A stretch of DNA of 64,000 nucleotides from CAYOEV01 sp964403075 (GTDB lineage Bacteria; Bacteroidota; Bacteroidia; Cytophagales; Cyclobacteriaceae). Shown here in pieces: positions 8,997 through 17,669 of the stretch; within the stretch, counting starts at the first letter, position 1, and every line of letters starts with the position of its first letter. The notes below the pieces were generated by a model. The model worked only from the letters and a program-made list of their open reading frames with translations. It did not search any database and was not told the origin of the DNA. The DNA is taken from positions 62,001-126,000 of the forward strand of contig CAYOEV010000003.1 in the NCBI GenBank assembly GCA_964403075.1, written 5' to 3'. The position numbers and the translations under genes were made by a program.

Positions 8997-9009
8997 CAAA
9001 ACAAAAAAA
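8997..9009 (-). terminator. U-tract ending the SRP RNA
   Basis: On the minus strand the closing helix of the SRP RNA is followed at once by TTTTTTTGTTTTG, so the RNA's own terminal stem plus this U-tract can act as an intrinsic terminator. Readthrough into fsa, 40 nt further on, is possible. Confidence 0.6.
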
Positions 9010-9100
9010 GGCAAACGAAACATCGCACCGCTACGACTACCTACCCTTGCTGCCGTCAAGCCCTGGGGGATTCGGCAGGAGCTGGTCGTGTCCGTTTGCC
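9010..9100 (-). ncRNA. ffs: Signal recognition particle RNA (small bacterial type)
   Basis: On the minus strand a 91-nt RNA starts GGCAAACG and ends CGUUUGCC, giving a perfect 8-bp closing helix. The interior holds the domain IV core: CCCCCAGGGC on the 5' side and GGCAGCAAGGG on the 3' side, i.e. the CAGG and AGCA halves of the symmetric internal loop that binds Ffh. The rest folds back on itself as a hairpin rod (CACGACC/GGUAGUCGU region, GGUGCGAU). The apical loop reads UGAC or UUGA, not GGAA. An exact promoter lies 6 nt upstream and a U-tract follows. It targets membrane and secreted proteins together with Ffh. Confidence 0.88.
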
Positions 9101-9106
9101 GGGCAG

Positions 9107-9136
9107 CAAAATTACACGGAATATTTCAATGGGCAA
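9107..9136 (-). promoter_or_regulatory. Bacteroidota-type promoter of the SRP RNA
   Basis: Minus strand: TTG (9136-9134), a 19-nt spacer, then TAATTTTG (9114-9107), an exact match to TTG-N(17-23)-TAnnTTTG of the primary sigma factor of Bacteroidota. The first G of the RNA (9100) lies 6 nt after the -7 element, where transcription is expected to begin. Confidence 0.72.
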
Positions 9137-9178
9137 TTCCGCCGACGCATATCGGTGAGGCAACGTAATTTTGCGAGT

Positions 9179-9874
9179 ATGAGATACCAAAAGTCAATAT
9201 TGACTTTGCTATGCATTGTATACGCTGTGAGCCAGGGCACTGCACAAACCAAAACATTAATCGGTCTTAAAGCTGGCGGGGGTGTGAGTACCATTTTTAT
9301 GGCCCATACGTTGTTTCCAATCAATGCAGAGGTGGGCATCATTCCTACCGTCCATGCAGGTATTGTATTTGTGCATTTTCCCAATACGTACGATTTGGCC
9401 GTCAATGCCGGCATACAATTGGGGATAAATTATGTGCAAAAGGGGTGGTCTCAGTCGTTTCCATTTACTGACACACCTGACCACGTTACGCGCATCGATT
9501 ATATAGAGGTGCCCCTGGAGGCCTTTGGCTACCTTGGTAATCAAAACAAATATTACCTGTCCGCAGGCATATTTGTGCAGCAAGCCATCTATCGGCAAGT
9601 AGATGCGGCGCCGGCAGACGTGGGCTTCTCCGATTTTTTTCTCTATGACTTCAACAAAGATCGTCGACTTGGTTACGGCCCTCGTGCTTCGGCAGGCGCT
9701 TTTAGAGAATTAAATAATGGTCAGACCCTCAAGCTCGAAGCGTATTTTACAATGAATATTCGAAGTGTGTATGATTTTGAGCCCATTACTTCAGGGGTGC
9801 CAGATCAGGCCTTAACGTTTTCTTTCGGTGCTTCCGTTGCCTATCTGTTTTCTTTCGGAGATCTAAAGATTTAG
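9179..9874 (+). CDS. Secreted outer-membrane beta-barrel protein
   Basis: 231 residues from the ATG at 9179: signal peptide MRYQKSILTLLCIVYAVSQGTAQ, then alternating amphipathic strands with Gly and aromatic residues (GLKAGGGVSTIF, LAVNAGIQLGINYV, YLGNQNKYYLSAGIFVQ) and a C-terminal strand ending VAYLFSF. This fits the small 8-stranded outer-membrane barrel families (PF13568-like) common in Bacteroidota. No specific role can be named. A longer frame upstream is rejected because it would run through the SRP RNA. A TAATTTTG element ends 5 nt before the start codon. Its stop shares TTAG with the converging gene. Confidence 0.8.
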   Translation: MRYQKSILTLLCIVYAVSQGTAQTKTLIGLKAGGGVSTIFMAHTLFPINAEVGIIPTVHAGIVFVHFPNTYDLAVNAGIQLGINYVQKGWSQSFPFTDTPDHVTRIDYIEVPLEAFGYLGNQNKYYLSAGIFVQQAIYRQVDAAPADVGFSDFFLYDFNKDRRLGYGPRASAGAFRELNNGQTLKLEAYFTMNIRSVYDFEPITSGVPDQALTFSFGASVAYLFSFGDLKI

Positions 9875-10374
9875 GCAATTTTAAGTAGAGGCATCTTTTT
9901 GCGCCTAGATACCCGCATTTGAAAATGGCGCAGCACGGCACGTCGGACCGATTGCTTGAGAAAGTCTGCCGGTGCCCCGTCATCCAACGCCGCTTTGATT
10001 ACCCCGCGATAAACTTCTTTTTGTAGAGAAAGCGTCCTCGTCCATTCTTTAAATTGCGCTTCCCATTGTTCATCGTAATGCTGCATATGGGAACGTCCAT
10101 CCCATAAGAAGGATAATTGATTGTCGCCATGATGGAAGCGATAGATGGCGGCCAGGAGCTCATAAGCCTCGTCGAGTATGTAGACTCCTTTCATGATCTG
10201 AGTCCTGACTTCCCGGGTAAAATCATCCTCCAGACCTAAAGGATTTTCCTGGGTCAGGTAGCCCTCGTAAGCTTGCTTAGTCCAGGTAGGTAACAAACGG
10301 TCTTTTGAAAATGCCTGGACCGTTTTCAATAGATAATTCTTATCCTGATCAAAATATTTGAACGTGATGGACAT
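9871..10374 (-). CDS. Conserved hypothetical protein (167 aa)
   Basis: 167 residues, no signal peptide or membrane helix, predicted mostly helical and rich in aromatic and charged residues (YFDQDKNYLLKTVQAF; WDGRSHMQHYDEQWEAQFKEW), with a basic C-terminus (RVSRRKKMPLLK). I do not recognise the family. Codon content looks native. It lies downstream of a lipoprotein gene on the same strand after a different promoter region and converges on the barrel-protein gene, sharing a TTAG with it. A cytoplasmic protein is the most that can be said. Confidence 0.72.
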   Translation of the reverse strand: MSITFKYFDQDKNYLLKTVQAFSKDRLLPTWTKQAYEGYLTQENPLGLEDDFTREVRTQIMKGVYILDEAYELLAAIYRFHHGDNQLSFLWDGRSHMQHYDEQWEAQFKEWTRTLSLQKEVYRGVIKAALDDGAPADFLKQSVRRAVLRHFQMRVSRRKKMPLLKIA

Positions 10375-10423
10375 AGAACAACAGTGTATTAAAACTGTTG
10401 CAAAGATATTAATTCTCTGTTAA

Positions 10424-10897
10424 TCAGTTACTAAACTGGAATACCCATGAACCATCTACACCGGCGGTCGCCGCTGCCGTGGCCGGATCTGCCCCTGAAA
10501 TGGTGAAACTGAGGGTCAATGCAGATGCTGTCAGCGAGTTGATGGTCATGGTTACACCATCATTTCTTACAATACGAGTGGTATTGTTTCCATCGAAGGT
10601 CCAGGTTCCTGAAGCTGGCCATACAGAGGTAGCATTGTCACGTGCCAAAGTGGATGAATTGGTGGTAAATCCGCCACCACCTGCATCGCCTGTAAAGGTA
10701 ACTGTGAGTACATCCCAAAGGGCTTCTGATGCATTTTGAGGATCTGTAACACTGGTAAGTGTCCATGTGCCATCGGTGAGTTTAGAGGCCTGATCACCAG
10801 CCGGATTTCCTCCCCCATCACCGCCGCCACCACAATTGGAGAAGATGATTAATGAACCAAAAGCGATGAGGACCAAGAAGAGTTTAAAATATTTCAT
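10424..10897 (-). CDS. Small lipoprotein with lipocalin-like beta domain
   Basis: 157 residues. Lipoprotein signal (MKYFKLFLVLIAFGSLIIFSNC, Cys22), then a Gly/Asp-rich flexible linker (GGGGDGGGNPAGDQ) and a Thr/Ser-rich beta domain with LTDGTWTLTSV near its start and GTWTFDGNNTTRIV later, a pattern seen in lipocalin-like domains of Bacteroidota lipoproteins. A G-rich linker right after the lipid Cys resembles surface-export signals described for Bacteroidota lipoproteins, so it may face outward (inference). Ends 49 nt upstream of the 167-aa gene; 69 nt separate its start from the ABC ATPase stop. Confidence 0.75.
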   Translation of the reverse strand: MKYFKLFLVLIAFGSLIIFSNCGGGGDGGGNPAGDQASKLTDGTWTLTSVTDPQNASEALWDVLTVTFTGDAGGGGFTTNSSTLARDNATSVWPASGTWTFDGNNTTRIVRNDGVTMTINSLTASALTLSFTISGADPATAAATAGVDGSWVFQFSN

Positions 10898-10966
10898 AAC
10901 AATGATTTAACGTGTGTACGTTCTTGAGTGATTTTTTTTTAAAAGTACTATAAAATCTTTTTACTG

Positions 10967-11581
10967 TCAACCATCTCTTGTTGGCAGGGAAATAAACTGC
11001 TGACAAAAATTATATTCTTTAGACACATTGCTTGCGATGACCACCACGTGGTCTGCGCAAATGGCTTGAACTTGTTGCAAGTACCAGTCAATACCTTGCC
11101 TGTCAAGGTTTGATGTGGGCTCATCTAACAAATACACATCTGAATGAAAAAACAAACACAGCGCCAGTCTCAGACGCTGTTTCATACCTGACGAAAAGTC
11201 CACTACGCGTACATTCCGGTGAGACTCCAGTCTTACCGAAAGCATCATTTCCTCAAGTGAGCATTTCGGTAGCTTGAATTTTTCATGAAACTTCAAGTGC
11301 TCCTCGAGGGTAAATTCTTCGATCAGTTCAATGTACGGGGCACAAAAAGTGACTTTGCGTGTATAGTCTTCCAGTTGCGGAAGGAGGTCCTTTTGATTTA
11401 CCTGCAATATCCCCTCATTAGGATCTGTTATTCCGGCAATGACCCGTAGCAGCGTGGATTTTCCAGATCCGTTGATTCCGGTAATGGCCGCTGGTTGCCC
11501 TGAATTGAGCTGAAAATGAATATTTCGGAATATCCATCGACTGCGGTATTTTTTTCCAATCTCATGACCAGTAATTGTCAT
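10967..11581 (-). CDS. Orphan ABC ATPase at the end of the lipid A operon
   Basis: 204 residues with Walker A GINGSGKST, signature FSSGMKQRLRLA and Walker B VYLLDEPTSNLD, all intact. The short length and FSSGMKQR form resemble CcmA-type ATPases. No permease gene accompanies it. It overlaps lpxA by 4 nt and is the last gene of the HD-lpxD-lpxC/fabZ-lpxA row, a position this family keeps in many Bacteroidota, which points to a role in lipid A or envelope lipid handling (inference). The partner membrane subunit must be encoded elsewhere. Confidence 0.82.
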   Translation of the reverse strand: MTITGHEIGKKYRSRWIFRNIHFQLNSGQPAAITGINGSGKSTLLRVIAGITDPNEGILQVNQKDLLPQLEDYTRKVTFCAPYIELIEEFTLEEHLKFHEKFKLPKCSLEEMMLSVRLESHRNVRVVDFSSGMKQRLRLALCLFFHSDVYLLDEPTSNLDRQGIDWYLQQVQAICADHVVVIASNVSKEYNFCQQFISLPTRDG

Positions 11582-12375
11582 AGGGCATCAGAAAATCCCC
11601 GTATGATGCCTCGGTCTGATTTTTCCACAAAAGATAGGATTTGATTTCTCTCTACACCCTCTTGGATGGTCTCCCTTATTTTTTCCATGGCCTTGGTTAC
11701 GTTCATGTCACTCTGATAAATGTACCGATAGGCATTTTGAATATCGCTTATCACGTCATTAGAGAATTGACGGCGACGAAGTCCTACTGAGTTAATGCCT
11801 GCGTAGGAGAGGGGTTCACGCCCTGCCTTTATGTAAGGCGGTACGTCCTTTCGTACCAATGAACCTCCGGAGATCATTACGTGAGCGCCGATTTTCACAA
11901 ATTGGTGTACAGCTGTGGTACCACTGATGATGGCGAACTCGTCTACGGATACATGACCGGCAATCTGGGTGGCATTACCCACAATACAGTGGTCACCTAT
12001 TTGGCAATCATGTGCAATGTGTGCATAGGCCATGATCAAACAGTTGACCCCTACGTAGGTATCCATCCGGTCTTCGGTTCCTTTTGAAATAGTAACGAAT
12101 TCCCGCACCGTGGTGCCGTCTCCGACATGTGCAGTGGTAATTGCTCCTTCATATTTCAGATCTTGCGGGTCACATGCGATTTGTGCACCAGGGTAGATTT
12201 TACAATTTTTACCCACTCGTGTGCCATTGAACAGGCAGGCATTAGGACCGATCCAGGTATTGTCGCCAATTTCTACATCGGCTTCAATGTAGGCAAATGA
12301 GGCTATGGTGACATTGTCACCAATTTTGGCATCGGGATGGATATTGGCTAAAGAATGGGTCATTTGATTAAGCAT
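11578..12375 (-). CDS. lpxA: Acyl-ACP:UDP-N-acetylglucosamine O-acyltransferase
   Basis: 265 residues with the left-handed hexapeptide-repeat helix in the first 190 residues and an alpha-helical C-terminal domain. The catalytic segment AHIAHDC carries His122 in the position of E. coli His125. LpxA transfers a 3-hydroxyacyl chain to UDP-GlcNAc, the first step of lipid A synthesis, in the cytosol. ATG at 12375 overlaps lpxC-fabZ by 8 nt; a second ATG four codons later would leave a 4-nt gap instead. Followed by the ABC ATPase with a 4-nt overlap. Confidence 0.95.
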   Translation of the reverse strand: MLNQMTHSLANIHPDAKIGDNVTIASFAYIEADVEIGDNTWIGPNACLFNGTRVGKNCKIYPGAQIACDPQDLKYEGAITTAHVGDGTTVREFVTISKGTEDRMDTYVGVNCLIMAYAHIAHDCQIGDHCIVGNATQIAGHVSVDEFAIISGTTAVHQFVKIGAHVMISGGSLVRKDVPPYIKAGREPLSYAGINSVGLRRRQFSNDVISDIQNAYRYIYQSDMNVTKAMEKIRETIQEGVERNQILSFVEKSDRGIIRGFSDAL

Positions 12376-13762
12376 CTTTTCTCACAATACTCGCGGTCAT
12401 TATTCCTTCGCACACCAGGTTGTTTCCCACATAAGCAGACCCCTTCATTTTGGCATAGCCCCGTCGAATAGGCGCCAGTAATTCGCACCGAATGACCAGT
12501 GAATCTCCAGGTAATACCATTTTTCGAAACTTAAATTGGTCAACACCTAAAAAATAGGTCCAGTAATTTTCCGGATCCGGTACAGTATTCAATACGAGGA
12601 TACCGCCAATCTGAGCCATGGCTTCGATTTGAAGTACGCCTGGCATCACCGGATTGCCAGGGAAATGGCCCACAAAAAAAGGCTCGTTAATAGAAACGTT
12701 TTTCACACCGGCCACCTGCTCGTCGTCTAGATGAAAAATTTTGTCGATCAGTAGAAATGGGTAGCGGTGTGGTAGAATCTTTTGGATTTCATTGATGTCG
12801 ATGACTGGCGGCACCTTCGCGTCGTATTGTGGCACAGTAAGCTCATTCTCTTTTTGCATGAGGGCTTTCAGCTTTTTTGCAAATGCCACGTTTGCCGCAT
12901 GCCCGGGTCTGGCAGCCAGAATCTGTGCTTTCAATGGTCTACCTACCAGTGCCAGATCACCCACAACGTCTAAAAGTTTATGCCGGGCAGGTTCATTTTT
13001 GTGTCTCAACTCTACGTTGTTGAGAATGCCTTCCTCCTGCGCTTCTATTTTGGGTTTACCTAGCAGGTCAGCCAGATGGTCTAATTCACCAGGCTCTACC
13101 TCCCTGTCTACCACTACAATGGCATTGCTCATATCTCCGCCTTTGATTAGGTTATTCTGGAAAAGTGCCTCCACTTCATGCAGAAAGCAAAAGGTGCGGC
13201 TGGAGGATATCTGGTCTTTGAAATCTTCAATGTTGTTCAAAGAAGCGTGTTGGCTCCCCAGTACTGGGGAGTTATAATCCACCATCACAGTGATTCGGTA
13301 ATCATCCAAAGGCAAGGCGGCAATTTCAACTTCACGCTCCTTGTCATGGTAAAACACACTCTCGGGAATTTCGAAGAAATTTCGTTGGGCGTTTTGTTCT
13401 TCAATTCCCACTGATTCCAAGGCTTCAATAAATTTTATCGAACTGCCATCCATTATTGGGGGTTCAGGGCCATCCAACTGAATAAGTACATTATCGATTT
13501 CCAGACCTACCAAAGCGGCCAGAGTGTGTTCTACTGTATTGATCCGTGCGCCATTTTTTTCGAGGGTAGTTCCTCTGGATAAATCCACCACGTGATCAAC
13601 GTCAGCCTCTACAATGGGCTTGTCTGCCAGATCTATGCGTTGGAATTTGATGCCGTGATTAGGCTTTGCCGGCACAAAAGTCATGTTACTTTTTATACCG
13701 GTATGCAATCCAACTCCGGAAACTGTTACGGGCGCCTGAATGGTGTGCTGGTAATTTTTCAT
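12368..13762 (-). CDS. lpxC: Fused LpxC deacetylase / FabZ dehydratase
   Basis: 464 residues, two enzymes in one chain as is usual in Bacteroidota. Residues 1-305 are LpxC, the Zn2+ UDP-3-O-acyl-GlcNAc deacetylase: VEHTLAAL (Glu78, His79) and RHKLLDVVGD (His261, Asp265), plus His288 in RPGHAA. Residues about 318-464 are FabZ, the 3-hydroxyacyl-ACP dehydratase: LPHRYPFLLID, FFVGHFPGNPVMPGV (His366) and Glu380. The fusion ties the committed step of lipid A synthesis to fatty acid elongation, two uses of the same 3-hydroxyacyl-ACP pool. Lies 24 nt after lpxD and overlaps lpxA. Confidence 0.96.
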   Translation of the reverse strand: MKNYQHTIQAPVTVSGVGLHTGIKSNMTFVPAKPNHGIKFQRIDLADKPIVEADVDHVVDLSRGTTLEKNGARINTVEHTLAALVGLEIDNVLIQLDGPEPPIMDGSSIKFIEALESVGIEEQNAQRNFFEIPESVFYHDKEREVEIAALPLDDYRITVMVDYNSPVLGSQHASLNNIEDFKDQISSSRTFCFLHEVEALFQNNLIKGGDMSNAIVVVDREVEPGELDHLADLLGKPKIEAQEEGILNNVELRHKNEPARHKLLDVVGDLALVGRPLKAQILAARPGHAANVAFAKKLKALMQKENELTVPQYDAKVPPVIDINEIQKILPHRYPFLLIDKIFHLDDEQVAGVKNVSINEPFFVGHFPGNPVMPGVLQIEAMAQIGGILVLNTVPDPENYWTYFLGVDQFKFRKMVLPGDSLVIRCELLAPIRRGYAKMKGSAYVGNNLVCEGIMTASIVRKDA

Positions 13763-13786
13763 GCGAAAGGGCTGGCCCCTAGAATT

Positions 13787-14824
13787 TTATTTGGTTGGCA
13801 AATTTAGAATTTTTTCTTCAAGTTGCTCAACGCGCTTCATCAGCTCAGGCAACTTTCTAAAAATGGCCACAGACTTGAAATAGCTACCTTTCTCAAAGGC
13901 GGGGCTGCCAAGCCAGACTTGCTTCTCGGGGATGTTTTTAGAAACACCGGACTGAGCGGCCACTACGACATGATCACCAATATGAAGGTGGCCAACAATA
14001 CCTACCTGCCCGGCAAGTACTACCTGTTTACCGATCTTAGAGGAGCCGGAAATTCCTGTCTGTGCGGCCACCACAGTATGCGCACCAATATCTACATTAT
14101 GGGCAATCTGCACCAGGTTGTCCAGCTTTACACCTCTTCCTATTCGGGTAGATTCAAAAGTGGCGCAGTCTATGGTGGTGTTGGCCCCGATGTCTACGTG
14201 ATCTTCCAAAATTACATTACCAATCTGTGGGATGCTTTTGTAAGTGCCATCTTCCTGTGGAGCAAATCCAAACCCATCTGAACCGATGATTGCGCCCGCT
14301 TGCAGGGTGCAATAATTACCAATCTTACACTTGGGATAAATTTTCACGCCGGGATAAATAATGGTGTTATCACCAATTTCAACTTGGTCACCCACGTATA
14401 CATGTGGATAAATTTTAACATTCCTACCAATTTTCGCGCCATGACCCACGTAGGCAAATGCACCCAGATAGAGTCCTTCGCCGGTGGTAACATCCTCACC
14501 TATAAAATGAGGATCTTCCCGTCCGGAGCGTGAAAATGAAAGAATGCGCTGATATTCCTCCAGCAATGCCGTAAATGCGAGGTAGGCATCTTTTACCCGG
14601 ATAAGTGCAGGGGTTAAGGCTTTACCGGGCTTAAAATCTTCATTGATGATCACGGCGCTGGCCAGCGACCGGTACAGATGGGGCTCATATTTAGGATTGG
14701 ATAAAAAGGTGATGCTTCCTGGCTGAGCTGCTTCGATATTGCTGATCGTATGTACCTTGACGGCTGGATCTCCGGTTAATTCTCCTCCCAGGATTTGACT
14801 AATTTGACCTAGCGTAAATTCCAT
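13787..14824 (-). CDS. lpxD: UDP-3-O-acylglucosamine N-acyltransferase
   Basis: 345 residues: an N-terminal uridine-binding LpxD domain (about 1-100, ISNIEAAQPGSITFLSNPKY), then a long hexapeptide-repeat helix with the catalytic His in LVQIAHNVDIG, and a C-terminal helix (LPELMKRVEQLEEKI). It adds the second 3-hydroxyacyl chain, to N2 of the LpxC product. Second gene of the operon, 7 nt after the HD gene stop and 24 nt before lpxC-fabZ. Confidence 0.95.
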   Translation of the reverse strand: MEFTLGQISQILGGELTGDPAVKVHTISNIEAAQPGSITFLSNPKYEPHLYRSLASAVIINEDFKPGKALTPALIRVKDAYLAFTALLEEYQRILSFSRSGREDPHFIGEDVTTGEGLYLGAFAYVGHGAKIGRNVKIYPHVYVGDQVEIGDNTIIYPGVKIYPKCKIGNYCTLQAGAIIGSDGFGFAPQEDGTYKSIPQIGNVILEDHVDIGANTTIDCATFESTRIGRGVKLDNLVQIAHNVDIGAHTVVAAQTGISGSSKIGKQVVLAGQVGIVGHLHIGDHVVVAAQSGVSKNIPEKQVWLGSPAFEKGSYFKSVAIFRKLPELMKRVEQLEEKILNLPTK

Positions 14825-14831
14825 TTAATTT

Positions 14832-16076
14832 TTACAACTTCAAAAAATCTAAAGTTAATTCTTTGGGATAGCATAGATAGTATTTTTTCACGTTTTTGCT
14901 CATGGCCTTGATATTTGGTAAATCTGCTGCCTCAGCAATATCCCTTACGGTACCATTTTTCATCAATACGCCGATAGACTGGTCCCTCGGGAAGTAAGCA
15001 GCATTACTGACAGACCCTTTCAATACAAAATACTTGGCCGAATCAGGTTGATCCGGAAATCGTTCGGTCCATCTCTTCTGCCATTCAATGAAGATGTCGG
15101 AAGGTATTTTTTGATTGTAAATTTCAATTTTGAAAAGCGCACGATTCAGTAGACGTTTGCTGAGTTGAGCCAAAACGTCATCTTCATGGCCTGCCCAATT
15201 TTTGATGGCCGACCAGACGTCGAAGTCGTCGAGGCTTCCGTATAGACTCAGAAGTTCTTTCTGCTGCCTCAGTTCTTTTTGCGTATGATGTTTACTCAAA
15301 AAGGTATGTAAAGCCGGTGTCTTGGGAAGGTGGCTACCTTTTTTAAGCAAGTGCCGCGCCCTTCGCATGACCTGTAGCAACATGGCTTCTGCAACCAGGC
15401 AGGTTTTATGCAAGTACACCTGCCAGTACATTAACCTTCGGGCATTTAGGAAATTTTCAACACTGTAAATGGCTTTCTCTTCTACGACCAGACGATCGTC
15501 TTTCAGGGTGAGCAATTCGATGATACGCTCGGCCCCGATATTGCCCTCCTGAACGCCAGTGAAAAAACTATCTCTCCGCAGGTAGTCCAATCGATCGATG
15601 TCTAACTGACTGGAAATTAATTGATTAAAAAATTGCCTGTGATAGGTGCCCGTAAACATCTCATAGGCTTTACTCAGCCGATGATCGAACTGTTCGTTCA
15701 GATGTTCAAACATTAACTTGCCGATGTCTTCGTGAGAGGTGTCTTTAAGTAAGTTAAACTCTAGGGTGTGTGAAAACGGCCCATGGCCAATGTCGTGCAA
15801 CAGTATTGCCCATTGAGCGGATAGGTATTCATGGTCTGTCACCTGATGGCCTTTTCCCCTGAGCACATCCAGGGCTTTTCCCATGAGATGCATAGCGCCC
15901 AGTGCATGGTGAAAACGTGAGTGAACGGCACCGGGATATACAAGGTCCGTGATCCCCAATTGCCGAACCCGGCGCAGCCGTTGAAAATAAGGATGCGCAA
16001 TTAAGTCGAAGGTGAGTTCATCGCGGATGGAGATGAAACCGTAAACTGGATCATTGATGATTTTCTTTTTGTTCAA
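14832..16076 (-). CDS. HD-domain phosphohydrolase
   Basis: 414 residues. The N-terminal half is an HD domain: RFHHALGAMHLM, then LLHDIGHGPFSH with the paired His94-Asp95 and further His98 and His103, so the metal site is complete. The rest is helical, as in dGTPase-like and SAMHD1-like HD proteins; KIINDPVYGFI near the start is typical of this subfamily. The nucleotide substrate is unknown. The start appears to be TTG at 16076 (no nearby in-frame ATG; the N-terminus MNKKKIINDPVYG fits the family). Heads the lpxD-lpxC/fabZ-lpxA row, a gene order common in Bacteroidota, and diverges from porX across 42 nt. Confidence 0.88.
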   Translation of the reverse strand: MNKKKIINDPVYGFISIRDELTFDLIAHPYFQRLRRVRQLGITDLVYPGAVHSRFHHALGAMHLMGKALDVLRGKGHQVTDHEYLSAQWAILLHDIGHGPFSHTLEFNLLKDTSHEDIGKLMFEHLNEQFDHRLSKAYEMFTGTYHRQFFNQLISSQLDIDRLDYLRRDSFFTGVQEGNIGAERIIELLTLKDDRLVVEEKAIYSVENFLNARRLMYWQVYLHKTCLVAEAMLLQVMRRARHLLKKGSHLPKTPALHTFLSKHHTQKELRQQKELLSLYGSLDDFDVWSAIKNWAGHEDDVLAQLSKRLLNRALFKIEIYNQKIPSDIFIEWQKRWTERFPDQPDSAKYFVLKGSVSNAAYFPRDQSIGVLMKNGTVRDIAEAADLPNIKAMSKNVKKYYLCYPKELTLDFLKL

Positions 16077-16118
16077 CGTAGCGTGAAGGTGTTAATTTTA
16101 ATGTTAAAGCGAACATAA

Positions 16119-17669
16119 ATGCAAAATCCTAAAATCCTTTGGGCCGACGATGAAATAGATTTACTCAAGCCACACATTCTTTTCCTTGAGAGCAAAGGGT
16201 ATGACATCACCGCAGTAAACAGTGGCTCCGATGCGCTCGAAGAAGTGGATCACGGTCATTTTGAATTGGTTTTTCTGGATGAGCACATGCCTGGGATGTC
16301 CGGTTTAGAAACGTTGAACTACATCAAGTCTACGCACCCCAACCTGCCAGTGGTGATGATTACCAAAAATGAGGAAGAGACCATCATGGAAGAAGCCATT
16401 GGTTCCAAGATTTCCGACTATCTCATTAAACCGGTGAATCCCAATCAGATATTGCTTTCTGCAAAAAAAATCTTGGATAATAAACGATTGATTTCCGAAC
16501 GCACCAATCTTGGTTATCAACGTGAATTCCAAGAATTAAGTCTGGCGGTCAATGATGTAGATGATCACAAAGGATGGTCGGAAATTTATCGGAAATTAGT
16601 GTTTTGGGATTTGCAAATAGAAAACACCCAGGATCAGAGCATGGCCGAAGTACTCGAAATGCAATGGGTGGAAGCCAATGACCGCTTCAGCCATTTCATA
16701 GAAAATGAATATGCGGGTTGGCTGAATGAGCCTTCCAACGGAAACCCTTTACTTTCTCATGAAGTGTTGGCCGACAGGGTCTTCCCGTTTCTTTCTGAAG
16801 TACCCACCTTTCTTTTCGTTATTGATAACCTGCGCATGGATCAGTGGAAGATATTGGCCGATGAGTTGGCACCGCTATTCAATATTAATGAGGAGCAAAC
16901 TTATTATTCCTTGCTACCTACTACCACCCACTATTGTCGAAATGCATTGTTTGCTGGACTGACACCGCTAGAAATCAGCCAGCAGGATACGGCCTTCTGG
17001 GTGGGTGAAGACAGTGATGAACCTAAAAATGGCTTTGAGAAAGAGCTCATCGGAAGAAATTTAGAGCGGGAAGGCTTAAACATTCGCTACAGCTACCACA
17101 AAATTCTGCGGGCGCACCAGAGCAAGCAAATCATTCAACAGGTCAATGATCTCATGTCCTATGCACTGAATGTTTTGGTATACAATTTTGTAGACATGCT
17201 GTCACATGCACGGACGGACATGCAAATGATTCGGGAACTTGCACCTGATGAGTCAGCTTATCGCTCATTGACGCGGTCCTGGTTTCTGCATTCATCGTTG
17301 TATCAGCTCATGAAGAAGCTGGCTGTCAGGAATGTCAAGATCATCATCACCACTGACCATGGAACGGTGCGCGTTAAAAACCCGGTGAAAATAATCGGAG
17401 ATAGAGAGACAAATACCAACCTACGTTACAAGCAAGGAAAAAATCTCAACTACCGTCCATCCAAGGCATTTGCCATTTCTGATCCTGGGGTCATTGGGTT
17501 GCCCAAGTCTAATGTGAGCACGTCCTTCGCCTTCGCGCGCAATGCGGATTATTTCGTTTACCCAAATAATTACAATCAGTTTGTACGTCATTTTAAAAAC
17601 ACCTTTCAACATGGCGGTATAAGCATGGAGGAAATGATATTGCCTTTTGTAGTATTGACGCCTAGGTAA
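16119..17669 (+). CDS. porX: PorX-type response regulator with PglZ/alkaline-phosphatase domain
   Basis: 516 residues. Receiver domain (1-120): acidic pair Asp10/Asp11, phospho-acceptor Asp54 in FLDEHMPGMSG, Thr82 and Lys104 in YLIKPV, all intact. A helical linker follows (about 125-215), then a PglZ domain of the alkaline phosphatase superfamily (FLFVIDNLRMDQW; LPTTTHYCRNALFAGLTP with the candidate catalytic Thr; ITTDHGT with metal ligands). PorX, with the kinase PorY and sigma factor SigP, controls type IX secretion genes; the PglZ domain of studied homologues is a zinc phosphodiesterase. Cytosolic. Its stop overlaps the tsaE start by 1 nt (TAATG). Confidence 0.94.
   Translation: MQNPKILWADDEIDLLKPHILFLESKGYDITAVNSGSDALEEVDHGHFELVFLDEHMPGMSGLETLNYIKSTHPNLPVVMITKNEEETIMEEAIGSKISDYLIKPVNPNQILLSAKKILDNKRLISERTNLGYQREFQELSLAVNDVDDHKGWSEIYRKLVFWDLQIENTQDQSMAEVLEMQWVEANDRFSHFIENEYAGWLNEPSNGNPLLSHEVLADRVFPFLSEVPTFLFVIDNLRMDQWKILADELAPLFNINEEQTYYSLLPTTTHYCRNALFAGLTPLEISQQDTAFWVGEDSDEPKNGFEKELIGRNLEREGLNIRYSYHKILRAHQSKQIIQQVNDLMSYALNVLVYNFVDMLSHARTDMQMIRELAPDESAYRSLTRSWFLHSSLYQLMKKLAVRNVKIIITTDHGTVRVKNPVKIIGDRETNTNLRYKQGKNLNYRPSKAFAISDPGVIGLPKSNVSTSFAFARNADYFVYPNNYNQFVRHFKNTFQHGGISMEEMILPFVVLTPR

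Noticed and set aside
8958..9059. Upstream extension of fsa by 34 codons
   Set aside because: It would translate part of the SRP RNA and its U-tract, and the extra residues do not match the family; the ATG at 8957 gives the standard length.
9047..9178. Upstream extension of the outer-membrane barrel gene
   Set aside because: It runs antisense through the SRP RNA and would bury the signal peptide.
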